Notes: generated from the sequence alone by a model not told the origin. 64,000 bases of DNA from Tillus elongatus (GCA_964006375.1 OZ023269.1:131653809-131717808), one strand, 5' to 3'. Counted from the first letter of the stretch, positions 10,697-24,530 are shown. Program-made: numbers and translations.

Positions 10697-12335
10697 AAGT
10701 TATTGTCCCCAATGTCGCGTATAAAATGACGGATATCATTTTTAAAACGAAAAAGGTACGAAAGATGCTCTCTTTTCTTAATACCAGGAAAGCCTGTGGC
10801 CTTGATCCCAGAATTGTTCTCAAAAAATACGCACCAGAGCTTGCTCCGGTCCTGACTCGTCTGTTTCAGACATCTTACAATAAAAGCATATTCCCTAGTA
10901 ACTGGAAAACTGCTAGAGTACAATCCGTCCCCAAGAAATGATCCAAAGCGCTTTCTAGCAACTAGAGGCCTATTTCTCTCCTTTCAGTCGTCTCTAAAGT
11001 GTTGGAAAAGTATACAAACACCGAATTACTAAAATTTCTTGAAAAACACAGTCTAATCCACGACAGGCAGTATGGATTCCGTCAGCGCAGATCAACTGCC
11101 GACCTCCTTTCCTTTGTCACCCATTCTTGAAACAAGTCTATGGAACTGCACGGTGAATCCCATATTGTCGCTCTAGACATATCCAAAGAATTCGACCAGG
11201 TCTGGCACGCAACGCTGCTTAATAAACTTCCGGCCTATGGCATACCACCAAAACTCTGTACCTGGACAGCAAATTTCCTCTCCAACCAGAGCATTTCTGT
11301 TGTCGTGGCTGGCCATTCCTCTAAAATGTATCAAATTAATTCAGGAGTCCCTCAAGATTCAGCTTTAGCCCCTCTTTGTTTCTTCTCCACATCAATGACC
11401 TCTCTAGCACATCCAACCCAGTTCACAGTTACGTGGACGACAACACCCTCCACTCAAATATACAATATTCTAAGCCTGTCTCTTTAGCCTAATTAGATGA
11501 GGATCGCAGAATCATGGAGGGTTCTGTCTCTGTGGATCTCCAAAAAATATTAGACTGGGGAAGTAGAAATCTTGTACAATTCAACTCCACCAAATCTCAG
11601 TGTTGCTTTCCATCTCATAAGGGATACACCAGCCCTAGACTCACCACAATGAACAACCAAGTTATTCAAAGTAATGAGTTCTTTTCACTTGTTGGTATTT
11701 CTGTGAATCGAAATCTCAGTTGGCAGCAACATGTCACATCAATTGCAGAAGCGGCTGCTAAGAAATGAGGTTTCCTCTTCCGGGTTCGCAAATACTTTTC
11801 ACCAGCTAATCTCTATACCTTATATACTTCACAAATAAGGCCAAACCTCAAATACTGCTCCCACATCTGAGGTGCCGCTGTCGCTTCTACACTCGCTATC
11901 CTGGACTCCATTGAGAAGAGAGCTATACGTCTCATCGGTGACCCTACCCTCACCCAAAGGCTGCCACTCCTTGCCCACCGACGTGCCGTTGGTGACCTTC
12001 CTCTCTTTTATAGATATCTGCACGGTCACTGCTCAGAGGAGCTTTCTTCCACAGTTCCTCCACCTGCTGTCCCCAACAGATCTACCAGGGTAACAGAGCG
12101 TTTGCACTCTTTTACTGTCCAGGTCACCAGACATAGAACATCTTGTTATGCCCGCTCTTTTGTCCCGAGGACTTCCAAGTTGTGGAATTCCTTGCCGGCA
12201 CAGGTTTTTCCTTCTCCTCCGAGCCTCCAAACCTTCAAGTCCAGAATTAACAAGTTGTCTCTTTCCTCCTTGTCGACACCCACGGTACGATAGTATTTAG
12301 GCTGTAAGCCCTCGTGGTGTGTTGTTGAAATATAA
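10697..12335 (+). pseudogene. LINE-A copy 1, 5'-truncated RT and C-terminal region
   Basis: This is the RT part of a CR1/Jockey-superfamily LINE: RKACGLDPRIVLKKYAPELA, SRP-type LLSVVSKVLEKY, DRQYGFRQRRSTADLLSF, VALDISKEFDQVWHATLLNK, SGVPQDSALAPL, then a frameshift that throws the catalytic SYVDDNTLHS box out of frame. It continues through LDWGSRNLVQFNSTKSQ to the C-terminal FVPRTSKLWNSLPA-type motif. The 3' end is the shared GTGGTGTGTTGTTGAAATA plus an A/T-rich tail. Several nonsense changes (for example near 10939 and 11128) make it dead. Confidence 0.92.
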
Positions 12336-13984
12336 AAAATATATAAAAGTTAATATGGCGTATTTTAACCAATTGGAACATCATTAAACTTGGCAGGATT
12401 TTTTAAAATAAAATATAGGACATTTTGTGTCGGCGCGTAGGATGGTTTTTCATAGCCGGATATCAACACTGATAGGGAGACACTGTAGGTCTCGCCAGAG
12501 GTGAGATTAAAACAAACAGTCGTATGCATCTAAGGAGGTTAGTATGAAAGTGAGGAGGGTCCTAGCTTGCCCACTAATTTTTGGAGTGTGGGGGTTGTAG
12601 AGGTTCCTTCATGAATTGTTTCAGCCTGGTTATAGAGGAGTAAACCAAAGCCTAAAGTCTTGAGACAGGAAGTCAAAGGCTACAGCCTCAATCGTTAACG
12701 TGTTATTTTGTCCACTCCAGGAGTTCTTTCTTGTCCTCGCTATCTCAAATTATTTGAAAATTTACGGTCTCTGATCGTCTTGATTAGTCTTCTCTATCCT
12801 CTCCATATAATTTGCTTCATGGTTAATTTCCTCTCCGTGATGAGATTTCGCACATAGACTATAGGCTCTCCAGCGTTCAGCAATCTTCTCTCTAAAAAAT
12901 ATTTCGTTGCTGTTTATTCCTTTACTTTTTGTTCCTGGTTTATCTTGTAGTCGTCTCACTTGCTGTCAACTTTATCATACCATATCCTCTCTTTATGTAA
13001 TTCTCGATTTTCTCGCGAATCTTATGCATCATCCATAATTATATATTACTTGCCTATATTTCTGTTTAATCATACATTTATTTTGTTTATATTTCGTACA
13101 AGCCCCGTCGTTATATTTAATAAGGTGTTTTGGAGTCAATAAATAAATAAAATTCTGCTCAAAGGAATTAGTACAAGACATAGTTACCTTTGAAGCCAAA
13201 CATCAAACCTTGTGTAGGTTAGGTAACACAGTAACAATGCTGAGAATAATTTTGTAGTCAGTTTTCTGAGCATTTCCTTTAAGTATATATGTTTCCCCGT
13301 TTCGCTTTGTGAACACAATTTATATAATTTATGTGGGAAAGTTGTAACATAATCAAGACTGAAGACATAGATGTGTATAATAGTCGCTTTTCCAAACGGT
13401 TTAAATAGACGTACACACAGACATGGTTAATGACACTATTATACACCTAAACTAGTTATTAGTCATATTCTATTATGTCTTAAATGTCTTTTCATCCACT
13501 TTCAATGTCTATGTCACATATAAAACATTCACGAATTAGAAAGTGTAAATAGAATCTTATGTTTAGGACAAATTATTTAGTAATCTTTTAATTTGTGGAT
13601 TTAATGGCAATAATATGTGTCAACTGGGAAATTTTAGATCACCCCGGAAACAACCCCTACTTCAGCACGCCCTTAAAAAGGACGCCATGATGGGGGAAAC
13701 CAGCGTTCAATTTCCATTCTATCGTTTGCCCAATGTTATGTTGAAAGTTATCGATACACAAATAATGCAGTAAGTACCTGGATAAATCAAACGTCTTAAG
13801 TAGTTACTTAATCGGTCTTAATCATGCAGTTTGAAGCTTTGTAAAGCCTTTCATTGGGTATAAATAAGCTGAATAAACTTTTATCTTATGTACCGCTAAA
13901 CTTATCCCACCGGTTTTTTAAAGAATCGCGTCCTGAATGTAATTGTCGAATCTGTTTTTTTTTTGTGATAAATTAATAGTTAAT
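12336..13984. other. No recognisable gene
   Basis: Unassigned sequence. A 65-codon minus-strand open frame at 12762-12959 was inspected and not recognised. The stretch near 12400-12560 is more GC-rich than its surroundings and may be part of an unidentified repeat. Confidence 0.5.
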
Positions 13985-14125
13985 GCGGGTGTTCCACACG
14001 ATCTAATGCTGGCTCCCACTCCTTTTCTTCTGTATATAAATATCAGCCACCAATAATCCAATCTACATCTTCGCTAATGATACTACATTATCATTGGCTC
14101 TCTCAATATCTGCCTGTAGCTTCTT
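13985..14125 (+). pseudogene. Non-LTR reverse transcriptase remnant
   Basis: GVPHDLMLAPTPFLLYINIS corresponds to the GVPQGSxLAPTLFLLxIND motif. In another frame IYIFANDTTLSLA follows, a degraded FADDTTLSLA catalytic box with the first Asp changed to Asn. Confidence 0.5.
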
Positions 14126-14277
14126 TTCCATGAGAACTGAGTAACAATAATAATAATCATAATACCACAGTAGACAAACTCTGCACCCAGAAGTGTTAGG
14201 TTGCTTACACCCATATAAACAAAGGATATGACTCATTACTCATCAGAAGCCCGGTTTTTCACATTCGAGTGAAAAAT

Positions 14278-14360
14278 TTGACTGAATACGGGACTCGAAC
14301 CCGCGACCTTCTAGTTCGAAACCTAGAGGTTAGTCGCCTCGCGAACTGGGCTATTTGACC
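14278..14360 (-). pseudogene. tRNA-like sequence (SINE head or tRNA pseudogene)
   Basis: On the minus strand TAGCCCAGTTCGCGAGGC fits the A box and GCGGGTTCGAGTCCCG is a good T arm with a perfect B box. The anticodon-arm region can be read with a TCG anticodon, but the loop is one nucleotide too long and the acceptor pairs poorly. I therefore favour a SINE head or pseudogene over a working tRNA. Confidence 0.5.
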
Positions 14361-14648
14361 TGTAAATGATCATATGTCTTAAGATTCTTAGTTGAATATT
14401 TTCAAATCTGCTCAAGTTTAATGCATCAAAAATACATAAGTGTATCTTATTAGAAGATTGTGAGATGTGCGACAGGGTTGCCATCTCGGTGCGGAACAAG
14501 GTAGTATGTTGTCACGACAGCTCCAAATAACACAACATGTGATAAAATAGAGACTGTGTACAACCAACAATTTTGTAAATTGCCAGCCCTTGTCCATTTC
14601 ATCCCTAATATAGGGACAATGTATGTAAGGCTAGATGTATTCTCACCA

Positions 14649-14709
14649 TAATTAGAACAGCAGACCGGTTTCGCTCTAATTAGAGCTCACCAGTACGGTA
14701 TACTGATTA
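14649..14709 (-). ncRNA. Hammerhead ribozyme, HHR-1 unit 1 (core mutated)
   Basis: Same fold as the unit at 15127-15187, but the core reads CTGGTGA instead of CTGATGA (minus strand of 14687-14693), changing the invariant A6. The upper stem I has also lost a pair. Probably inactive. Confidence 0.75.
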
Positions 14710-14959
14710 CAGCGAGAACACATCTATAAAGTGATACGGCTGTGGTAACCAGCCTCCTAGAAGATTGTGAGATGTAAGAAAGGGTCGCCATTTCGGTGCG
14801 GAACCAGGTAGTATCTTGTCACGACAGCTCCAAATAACACAAAATGTTATAAAATAGAGACTTTGTACAACCAACTAACAATTTTGTAAATTGTCAGCCC
14901 TGACCGATTTCTTCCCTAATATGGGGACAATCTATGTAAGACTGGATGTATTCTCACGA

Positions 14960-15020
14960 TAATTAGAACCGTAGACCGGTTTCGCTCTAATTAGAGCTAA
15001 TCAGTACGGTATACTAATTA
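14960..15020 (-). ncRNA. Hammerhead ribozyme, HHR-1 unit 2 (core mutated)
   Basis: Stem I lower helix is ACCGTA with TACGGT, a perfect match, and stem II GCTCT-AATT-AGAGC and GAAAC are intact. The core reads CTGATTA, so the catalytic G8 is replaced by T. Probably inactive despite excellent helices. Confidence 0.78.
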
Positions 15021-15126
15021 CAGCGGGAAACACCTATGAAGTAATACGGCTGTGGTAGCCAGGAGGCTATGGTAGCTAGGAGGTTGGCTACCATAGCCGT
15101 ATTACTTTATGGGTGTGTTCTAGCTG

Positions 15127-15187
15127 TAATTAGTATACCGTACTGATGAGCTCTAATTAGAGCGAAACCGGTCTGCGGTTCTAATTA
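15127..15187 (+). ncRNA. Type-I hammerhead ribozyme, intact core (HHR-1 unit 3)
   Basis: Stem I: TAATTA (15127-15132) with TAATTA (15182-15187), an internal loop, then ACCGTA (15137-15142) with TGCGGT (15174-15179). Core CTGATGA at 15143-15149. Stem II GCTCT (15150-15154), loop AATT, AGAGC (15159-15163). GAAA at 15164-15167. Stem III is minimal, AC/GT around CG (15167-15172). Predicted cleavage follows C15173 in GTC. Every invariant core position is present. The tiny palindromic stem III is typical of retroelement hammerheads, which often act as dimers. Confidence 0.9.
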
Positions 15188-15437
15188 TGGTGAGAATACA
15201 TCTAGCCTCACACACATTGTCCCTATATTAGGGAAGAAATGGGGCAGGACTGACAATTTAGAAAATTGTTAGTTGGTTGTACACAGTCTCTATTTTATAA
15301 CATGTTGTGTTATTTGAAGCTGTCGTGACAACATACTATTTAGTTCCGCACCCAGATCGCGACACTGTCGTAGATTTCACAATGTTCTAGGAGGCTGGCT
15401 ACCATAGCTGTATTACTTTATAGGTGTGTTCTTGCTG

Positions 15438-15498
15438 TAATTATTATACCGTACTGATGAGTTCTAATTAGAGCGAAACCGGTCTGCGGTTCTAATTA
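15438..15498 (+). ncRNA. Type-I hammerhead ribozyme, intact core (HHR-1 unit 4)
   Basis: Core CTGATGA at 15454-15460, GAAA at 15475-15478, predicted cleavage after C15484. Stem I is ACCGTA (15448-15453) with TGCGGT (15485-15490), plus the distal TAATTA pair (15438-15443 with 15493-15498). Stem II GTTCT-AATT-AGAGC keeps all five pairs through a T-G wobble. Confidence 0.9.
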
Positions 15499-15534
15499 TG
15501 GTGAGGATACATCTAGCCTTATGCATCTTATTAG

Positions 15535-16640
15535 GAACAGTGGCGTACCCTACAAGGCATTAACGTGGAGATGGGCGGAAAAATACTGCCCAAAAAATCA
15601 ATTGGACGTAAAAATTACAGAAGATCTTTGTGATATCTAGATATTTATATACTGCAACGGCTATTTTAGATTAATAGTTTACCTTCAACAGCCTGCTTCT
15701 GACGCTGTATTGTATAACGTCCACAGTTGGAATATTTACATATGATGTCTGGTAGCTGCCCCAAAGTCCACTTAAATTTCTTCCAGAAACGAACTATTCC
15801 CTTGGTAGAAGATTCACCCATCGCTGTCGGTCTCGCTTCTCTTGATTAGACAAGCAAATAATTAAGATCTCTCCATACTTTCGAATGCTCTCCCAGCGGG
15901 CAAATCTCCGAAAGCTGCTATTCAAAAATTGGGCCCATACCATAACGCACTTGCTGCGTCCAATGTTTTTACTAAGAACATTTGAAATTTTAACACTGAT
16001 AAAAATATAATTAATAATTATAATTTTCTGTAAATTGCTTTTTTCAAAGAGACGTGTATTTAGTATCTTCCAAATATGGATAACAACTCAAATTATATTC
16101 TAATCTTACTATTAACATCCAAATTATGTATGAAACATTTATTGCGTCGGCGTAGACATAGCATATTGACAAATTATATGCTTTGTGTGTTTACTTCGTG
16201 AAAAAATTACACCCACCAAAGGTTAATGTTTCCAAACTCCTCAACAAAGATAAAACCATGTTATTTTCAGGACGAAAAAATCACTTTCAACTTGTTATGT
16301 GTACTTATAAACTTATACATTAGGACGTAAATAATTTAAGTTTAATTATTTAGAGACGTCAGTCGAAGAAAAACAAGAAAAAAATTAAGTCACTAAAACA
16401 TTTGAATAATTGCTGCGTTTAAACTTAAATGGCTTATAAAGGTAATGTTTTTCACCTTTTGTTATTTCAATAGGCGTTAACGTGAAAAAACTTTTAAATT
16501 GGTATGTGATAACAAAAATTCTGACTCAGAAAGTGTGTTATCGTAGCGTATATACTTTAAAATGTGAGTATCCCTGTAAATACTAAGTTGTATTAAAAGG
16601 CTGATGTTGGACACGGCTTCATGTTTTAACTTCTACATCT
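15535..16640. other. Unassigned, with a hAT-like terminus and 38-bp motifs
   Basis: CAGTGGCGTACCC begins at about 15539, immediately beyond the HHR-1 array, and resembles the hAT terminus at 44697/46297; no partner end was found. A reverse 38-bp motif lies at about 15935-15965 and a forward degenerate copy near 16515-16545. No coding region is supported. Confidence 0.5.
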
Positions 16641-16649
16641 TCAATAGTT

Positions 16650-16740
16650 TTATTCATCCCTCTGATGAAGCTAACTTTGTTAGCGAAACGATCGTCTGGT
16701 TTATGAACTATATTGTGATGAAGTGGGTTCTCCAAATTGT
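16650..16740 (+). ncRNA. Hammerhead-like ribozyme, HHR-2 copy 2
   Basis: CTGATGA at 16662-16668, one extra A, stem II GCTAAC-TTT-GTTAGC, GAAAC, and ACGATCGTC giving a short palindromic stem III and a GTC cleavage triplet. TTCAT upstream pairs with ATGAA downstream as distal stem I, and CC with GG proximally. The sequence runs on into GGGTTCTCCAAATTGTACTT, the arm shared with other HHR-2 copies. The extra nucleotide between A9 and stem II is not canonical, so activity is uncertain. Confidence 0.55.
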
Positions 16741-16809
16741 ACTTATTCTACATCTTTGTCACATTGATTGTCTATTAATCCAGGTAAGTACAGGTAATTT
16801 CTAAACCCT

Positions 16810-17150
16810 TCAAAGTCTAACATACTCCCCCTCTCCATTTCCACTAAAAAGTCCACTATAAGTTTTCTTAGCCTTTGATTGTCATGTATTTGCTTTTCTC
16901 TTCATTTATTTGAAGCCCTACACTGCCAGCTACTTCCACCAATTTTCCAGTGATGTTTTCAGGTTCTTTTCTATTTCTGGCCATCGATAAGATATCGCCA
17001 GGGTAAGCAAGGCTCTTTTAACTTTTGCCAGAACTACATTAAATAATAATATGAACAATGGATCTCCTTTCCTCACACTTCTTCGCTAACACGTCTGACA
17101 GCCTTCCATTTAGCCTAATTGCGTTTTTGCTCTCTTGAGTATTTCAATAA
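16810..17150 (-). pseudogene. RTE-like LINE reverse transcriptase remnant
   Basis: The minus strand reads KGDPLFILLFNVVLAKVKRA, matching the RQGDPLSxxLFNxVLExVxR motif, followed by decayed sequence corresponding to the region after the catalytic box. Multiple stops. Confidence 0.58.
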
Positions 17151-17225
17151 GTTTGCCTTTTCTCTGGGTTCGAGGCGGATTTAACATAAAAAAAGAACAT
17201 ATGTGCTAGAATCTCATACTTCTTG

Positions 17226-19250
<2,025 letters not shown>

Positions 19251-20041
19251 AAATTAAAAAAATTATATTCAAAAAGCAATGAACAAATTTGTTTTCTTCG
19301 TTAACACTAGACACCGTATTATGTAAATAGATCATAAAACAGTTAATATCATTTTTATTACACGTGATAAATTCAATAATGATAACAAAAACAACAAAAT
19401 CAATTTTTCTTATTTTATCAGGAAATAAATTATATTTATATATCATTTATAATGTGATCTCTCTTTGTAATGATTTCGGCAAAACACTGTTAATAGTTTT
19501 TATTACACTATTACTAATAATTTCTTACATTCAACAATATAAGTTATTATTGTAAGAAATAAAGGCAATTAAATGTTTACTTTTTCAATCGATTGAAATA
19601 CAGTTTATAGGCGCTTGTGGAAATAATACCTCATGTAACTTAAGCAAAGATTAGTTTTTATTATTGTTAGTATGTAGTAATGCAGCTTGCAAGTAGGAAA
19701 CAGAGTATTATATTTCACTTTCCAAACTAAAATAGCATGACCTGGTTAGACACCTGCAAACAAGAAAAGGGTAATATGATACCGGGGTTATATAAATAAA
19801 ATTTGTTTCATTGTGGCTTATAATACAAACAGCAATACCTGAATTGTTTTATTTTTCCACCTTATGCCGGGGTTTGCAATCTTTAAATTAAAACCCCCTT
19901 CTTTCTTATCGATTTTTCCCCCTTTTGGTTGGTTTCTTGACACCGATGGTCCAGCCAAACATAAATATTTTGGTGCAAAAAACTAAGAGTTCCTAAAACA
20001 ATAGTTTTGTATTGAATTATTTGAATATAAAAGAGCTATTG
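19251..20041. other. No recognisable gene
   Basis: AT-rich and without a recognisable element. Open frames here are short and unlike known families. Confidence 0.5.
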
Positions 20042-20728
20042 TTCGAACCGCCCCATTTTATGCAGGTGTTTCTTGACGGCCATGTGTCCCGTCAAGAGAC
20101 CTGTTATGTTTCTGAGCTGTCCCCTGCTAAGATTTAGCAGCTCCACAGCTCTCTTTGAACTGGGTTCGTCAATTATTGACTTCCCATGTCTGAGTCCTGG
20201 ACAGTCTGCCCAGTACACCTTGTGTTAGTTTCTAACCCAGGACTTGGTGGCTCCCCTGGCCGTGTTCTTTGTCACGCTCAGAACCGGTTCTGGTCCCATA
20301 AATGGTTCTGCTGACCCTCTCTTTGCGAGACTGTCAGCTTCTTCATTACCTTTGACCCCCGAGTGACCCGGCACCCAAATGAGGGTCACCTCATTCTGCC
20401 CAGCCAGGTCGCTCGTCTCGTCTCGGCACTCACTCACCAGGCAGGAATTTACCCGTGGGCTACTTAGTACCTTAAGAGCTGTCTGTGGCTATGAGGATCC
20501 GCTTGTTGGTGTAGCCCCTCCTGTTGTTCTCCCGCACCCAGTGCAGGATGGCGTACATTTCGGCCTGAAACACCGTTGCATGGGCTCCGAGGGAAATACT
20601 ATGACTTACCCTCGGTCCTACACCTGCCCCCGTCCCACACTCCTCGCCGGATCCGTCCGTGAACCAGACGAGCGCATCGCGTGGTATGCCCGGCGTCTTC
20701 TCCCGCCATGCCTCGCGGTCGGGACATC
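20042..20728 (-). pseudogene. LINE-B fragment with RNase H domain
   Basis: The minus strand encodes the RNase H C-terminal box TLIWVPGHSGVKGNEEADSL, followed by AKRGSAEPFMGPEPVLSVTK and the NLSRGQLRNITGLLTGHMAV segment. Upstream are pieces of the RNase H active-site region. It begins at 20042 without the LINE-B 3' tail, so both ends are missing. Colinear with 38340-39752 and 47769-48820. Confidence 0.85.
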
Positions 20729-20744
20729 TACTATCAAACTTGAA

Positions 20745-21623
20745 TTAAAGGTCTTAAAAGTGCTCAACTTTCCTTTTCAACAAAAGGTCGCTAAAAATAT
20801 ATATTGGAATTACACAATCTGATCAGCTAACGGTAAAATGGAATCAAAGTCGTAAAAAAGTAAAAAAAAAGTAAAAAGAGAAATTCAGTCAACGGTGATT
20901 TTTGAATCCGCGTCCCTTCGCCCATCTAACTGGCATCCTAACCATTATACTACGGAAGGTTTCCGGCAAGCTGCAATGAAGAAAGGTAGATAACCGATAA
21001 TGGTCTTAAGTTATTTATTTGTAATATCTAAAGTCTTTAGGGGCAGATTTTGCAACTATTTTAACAAATGAAAAGAGCAGCATAAATGTAGAACATTCTG
21101 ATACACATTTTATTCAATAGTCTTCATTCATAAACCGCGATAGTTATACTAATTTTCACGTTTCAAATCTCCAGTTTGACATTTACACGAGAAAAATTAT
21201 AAAATTCTCAGTGATCTCTCTGGTACTTCTTGAACTTTTTGCGCCATGAAAAGATAAACGTTGTCTGTAATATTTAACAGATTTTGTTTAACACATACAA
21301 TATTTTCGTATTGCGTCTTCTCTGACTTTTAGTGGCACTAAAATTTTCCTTCATTAAGTGCCTATAACTTTTTTTCCTTTAAACATAGAGACCTAAATTG
21401 GTGCAGAGTTTGGTTTTTACAACATAAACCAGCCTGCCGAATGTGGTTGCCATAGCTTTGTTATTTCCGGAGATATTAATTTTTTCCCAAAGAAAACCCT
21501 AAAAATTTCCCGGAAAAACTGGTCCGATTTTCCTGGCTAACGAACTTATCCAAGCCAAAAATAATTTACTCAAAAAATTTTATCAAAATCGGCCCTTTAT
21601 TTTTTGAGTTATCGGTGTAATAC

Positions 21624-21705
<82 letters not shown>
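20745..21705 (+). repeat. TADR copy ending in (TA)n
   Basis: Shares blocks with 53690-55267: AAATATATATTGGAATTACA, a tRNA-like module (20890-20965, minus strand), AGTTATTTATTTGTAATAT, GCGCCATGAAAAGATAAACG, GTGCCTATAACTTTTTTTCC and GGTCCGATTTTCCTGGCTAA, ending TTTTTGAGTTATCGGTGTAA and then (TA)n from about 21625 to 21705. Confidence 0.8.
20890..20965 (-). pseudogene. tRNA-like module within TADR
   Basis: Minus strand TAGTATAATGGTTAGGATGC is an excellent A box (Glu/Asp/Gly-type D arm), with a degraded B box GGATTCAAAAATC at the right distance. Same position in the repeat as the modules at 6668 and 54475. Confidence 0.5.
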
Positions 21706-21706
<1 letters not shown>

Positions 21707-21945
21707 CATTTGCACACATTTTTGCCACTTGCAAAAATATTTTACTCACCAAATTTTATCAAAATCGGCCCTTTATTTGTTGTTATTGGTGTGATACATA
21801 ATTGTTAAAACACATAAAAATTAAAAGCTATCTTTATAACATACACCCATAAAAGAATGCCCCCCGTACAGTTTTCGAGATATGAAATTAGGATGCAAAT
21901 ACGCAATTCTAGTAAAGTTAACGAAAATATAAATAATGTTTTCGT
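21706..21945. repeat. Dispersed repeat shared with 55680-55812
   Basis: Begins with a second partial copy of the TCAAAATCGGCCCTTTAT block, then ATACACCCATAAAAGAATGC and GCAATTCTAGTAAAGTTAAC. The latter part recurs in reverse at about 55680-55812, again next to TA arrays. Confidence 0.65.
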
Positions 21946-22428
21946 AATTATTTTATTCTTAGAAAGAACAATATGGTTGATTAAATTGATTTAACTGGAA
22001 AAAGCCATTATTTGGATAAATTGTTTTATTGATAGTACAGACTACTAAACGATCATTTAAATTTGACCTTTTCGTAAACTTTATATCTGTTTCGTTTTCT
22101 TTCAAGTAGTTTCAAGTTAATTGACTCATGTTGCCAACTGAAAATTAGTGTATGTCCGTTTGACATTGATAAAATAACAAATCCCATTACCATTAATTAC
22201 GTAAATATTTATTTATTCTACTACATTTCATAATTATTAACTTGTATGGTTTTACTTTTTTTTTTCAATGTAAGGTAAATATTTATATAACTTACACGTA
22301 TTTTTTGTTTGTTTCAGGTAATGTAAAATAACAGGTTACAAATACAAAGACCTTGAATAGCCAAAAGCTGGTAAGAGTTGATTTAAATTAAATAGTAGAT
22401 GATCTACAAAAGACCATTGTTTCCAATT

Positions 22429-22753
22429 AAAATAAAAAGCCTGGACGCAGCAAGTGCGCTATGGAAGTGAATTTTCATTAAAATGTTTTTAATAGCAAAT
22501 ATGTCTCTTTAATGCAAGCAGGCATCAATTTGGCCACCGATATAACCTATATAGTAGAAACCATGTCCAATATTTTATCAGAAGAACTTATTGTTTGAAA
22601 ATGTACAAAAATTGGCCGAAAATACAAATATTTCCGAGAAAACTCTTTCCTAGCCAACGAACCTTAGGTTAATAGCAAATTCAGTTATTGAATTTTAAAG
22701 CATTAATGAAAATTCGGTACCAAGACGGACTTACTGCGTCTGGATTTTATTTT
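22429..22753. mobile_element. MITE-like element with about 45-55 bp terminal inverted repeats
   Basis: The left end AAAATAAAAAGCCTGGACGC continues through the 38-bp hairpin motif to GAATTTTCATTAA. The right end, inverted, is TTAATGAAAATTCGG and then ACTGCGTCTGGATTTTATTT. The 325-bp body has no coding capacity. A second copy lies at 56784-57089, where homology continues to the right beyond the right terminus, so the MITE may be one end of a larger element. Confidence 0.65.
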
Positions 22754-23690
<937 letters not shown>

Positions 23691-23914
23691 GTAAAAGTCT
23701 ACGACTGTATTAAATATGGAACGGTTTCACTAAGTTAGGGCAAGAACAAACAACCAGATAGGCTATTCAAATTGAATTAACTCTTAAAACTTTCATCTCC
23801 TCTTTGTTAAATTATTTTTTATACAAAAACTAGCTAAAAAATTCATCGGAATAACAACAATATGATCAGATAACGGTAAAGTGAAATGAGACTAAAAAAA
23901 TTGATAAAAAGTGA

Positions 23915-24005
23915 AGTCACTAACTAGGATTAGAACTCGTCATGTAGGAGTCGATTATCCGATGTACAGGGCTCGGCTACGGTCGACATGTATGTACAAG
24001 CAGGT
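23915..24005 (-). pseudogene. tRNA-like sequence, paired with a copy at 34345
   Basis: Reverse complement of the module at 34345-34450: GTAGCCGAGCCCTGTACATC-type A-box region, a long variable arm, and B-box GAGTTCTAATCCTAG. Probably a SINE head with a Ser/Leu-like tRNA ancestor. Confidence 0.45.
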
Positions 24006-24224
24006 ATATCCGGTAGTACCTATGTTAATTGTTAACGTCTTTACTGTTTACACTAAACAATTTTTATTTACAATGTATTTTTTGCTTATATTTTAACGAA
24101 ATGAAGGAAAATAACGACTTAGACACATATCTAGCAGCTTGTTAGTCATTTCGTGTCGTATTTTTCCCTCACATTCGTACTCCTATTACAATTATCAGTT
24201 TTCACGTTTAAACTTTCTTGGATC

Positions 24225-24530
24225 AGATATAATTAATTAATTAAAAATTAATTTTCCTCAAACTTTTTGTCTTTTAGCATAGATATCTGAATTTTCGTAC
24301 ATATGATACTCTCTAGGACAGAAACCAGGGTACCAAATTTGGTGGCCCTTACTTTGTTATTTCCGGAAATATAAATTTTTTCGAAAGAAAACAAAAAATT
24401 TTCCTGGAAAACCTGGGCCGTTTTTCCTGGCTAACGAACTTATCTATGCCACTTGCAAAAGGAAGGTATGTACCAATTTTGATTAAAATCGGTCCATTAT
24501 TTTTTGAGTTATTTTTAAAGAAAATTCACT
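24225..24530 (+). repeat. TADR partial copy
   Basis: Contains TTTGTTATTTCCGGAAATAT, TTTTTCCTGGCTAACGAACT and ATCGGTCCATTATTTTTTGA in TADR order. No TA array follows: after GAGTTATTTT it joins the CACTAAAAGAG block directly, apparently by loss of the centre. Confidence 0.65.

Larger units (their letters stand above)
14442..15534. repeat. HHR-1 array: 307-bp hammerhead units, two direct and about 1.45 inverted
   Basis: The landmark TAGAAGATTGTGAGATG occurs at 14451 and 14758, giving a 307-bp unit. After about 15063 the same unit runs in reverse (about 15090-15395, then a partial unit to about 15522), so the locus is a large imperfect palindrome. The whole array lies between GTATCTTATTAG (14442-14453) and GCATCTTATTAG (15523-15534), an 11/12 match that looks like a target-site duplication. 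Each unit carries one hammerhead motif. Unit length and tandem arrangement fit animal retrozymes or Penelope-type terminal repeats; which of these it is cannot be decided here. Confidence 0.9.

Noticed and set aside
12762..12959. Minus-strand 65-codon frame (MRRLQDKPGTKSKG...) as a gene
   Set aside because: No recognised domain or neighbouring exon; too short to call.
14278..14360. Functional tRNA-Arg(TCG)
   Set aside because: The anticodon loop is one nucleotide too long and the acceptor stem pairs at only about five of seven positions, including wobbles.
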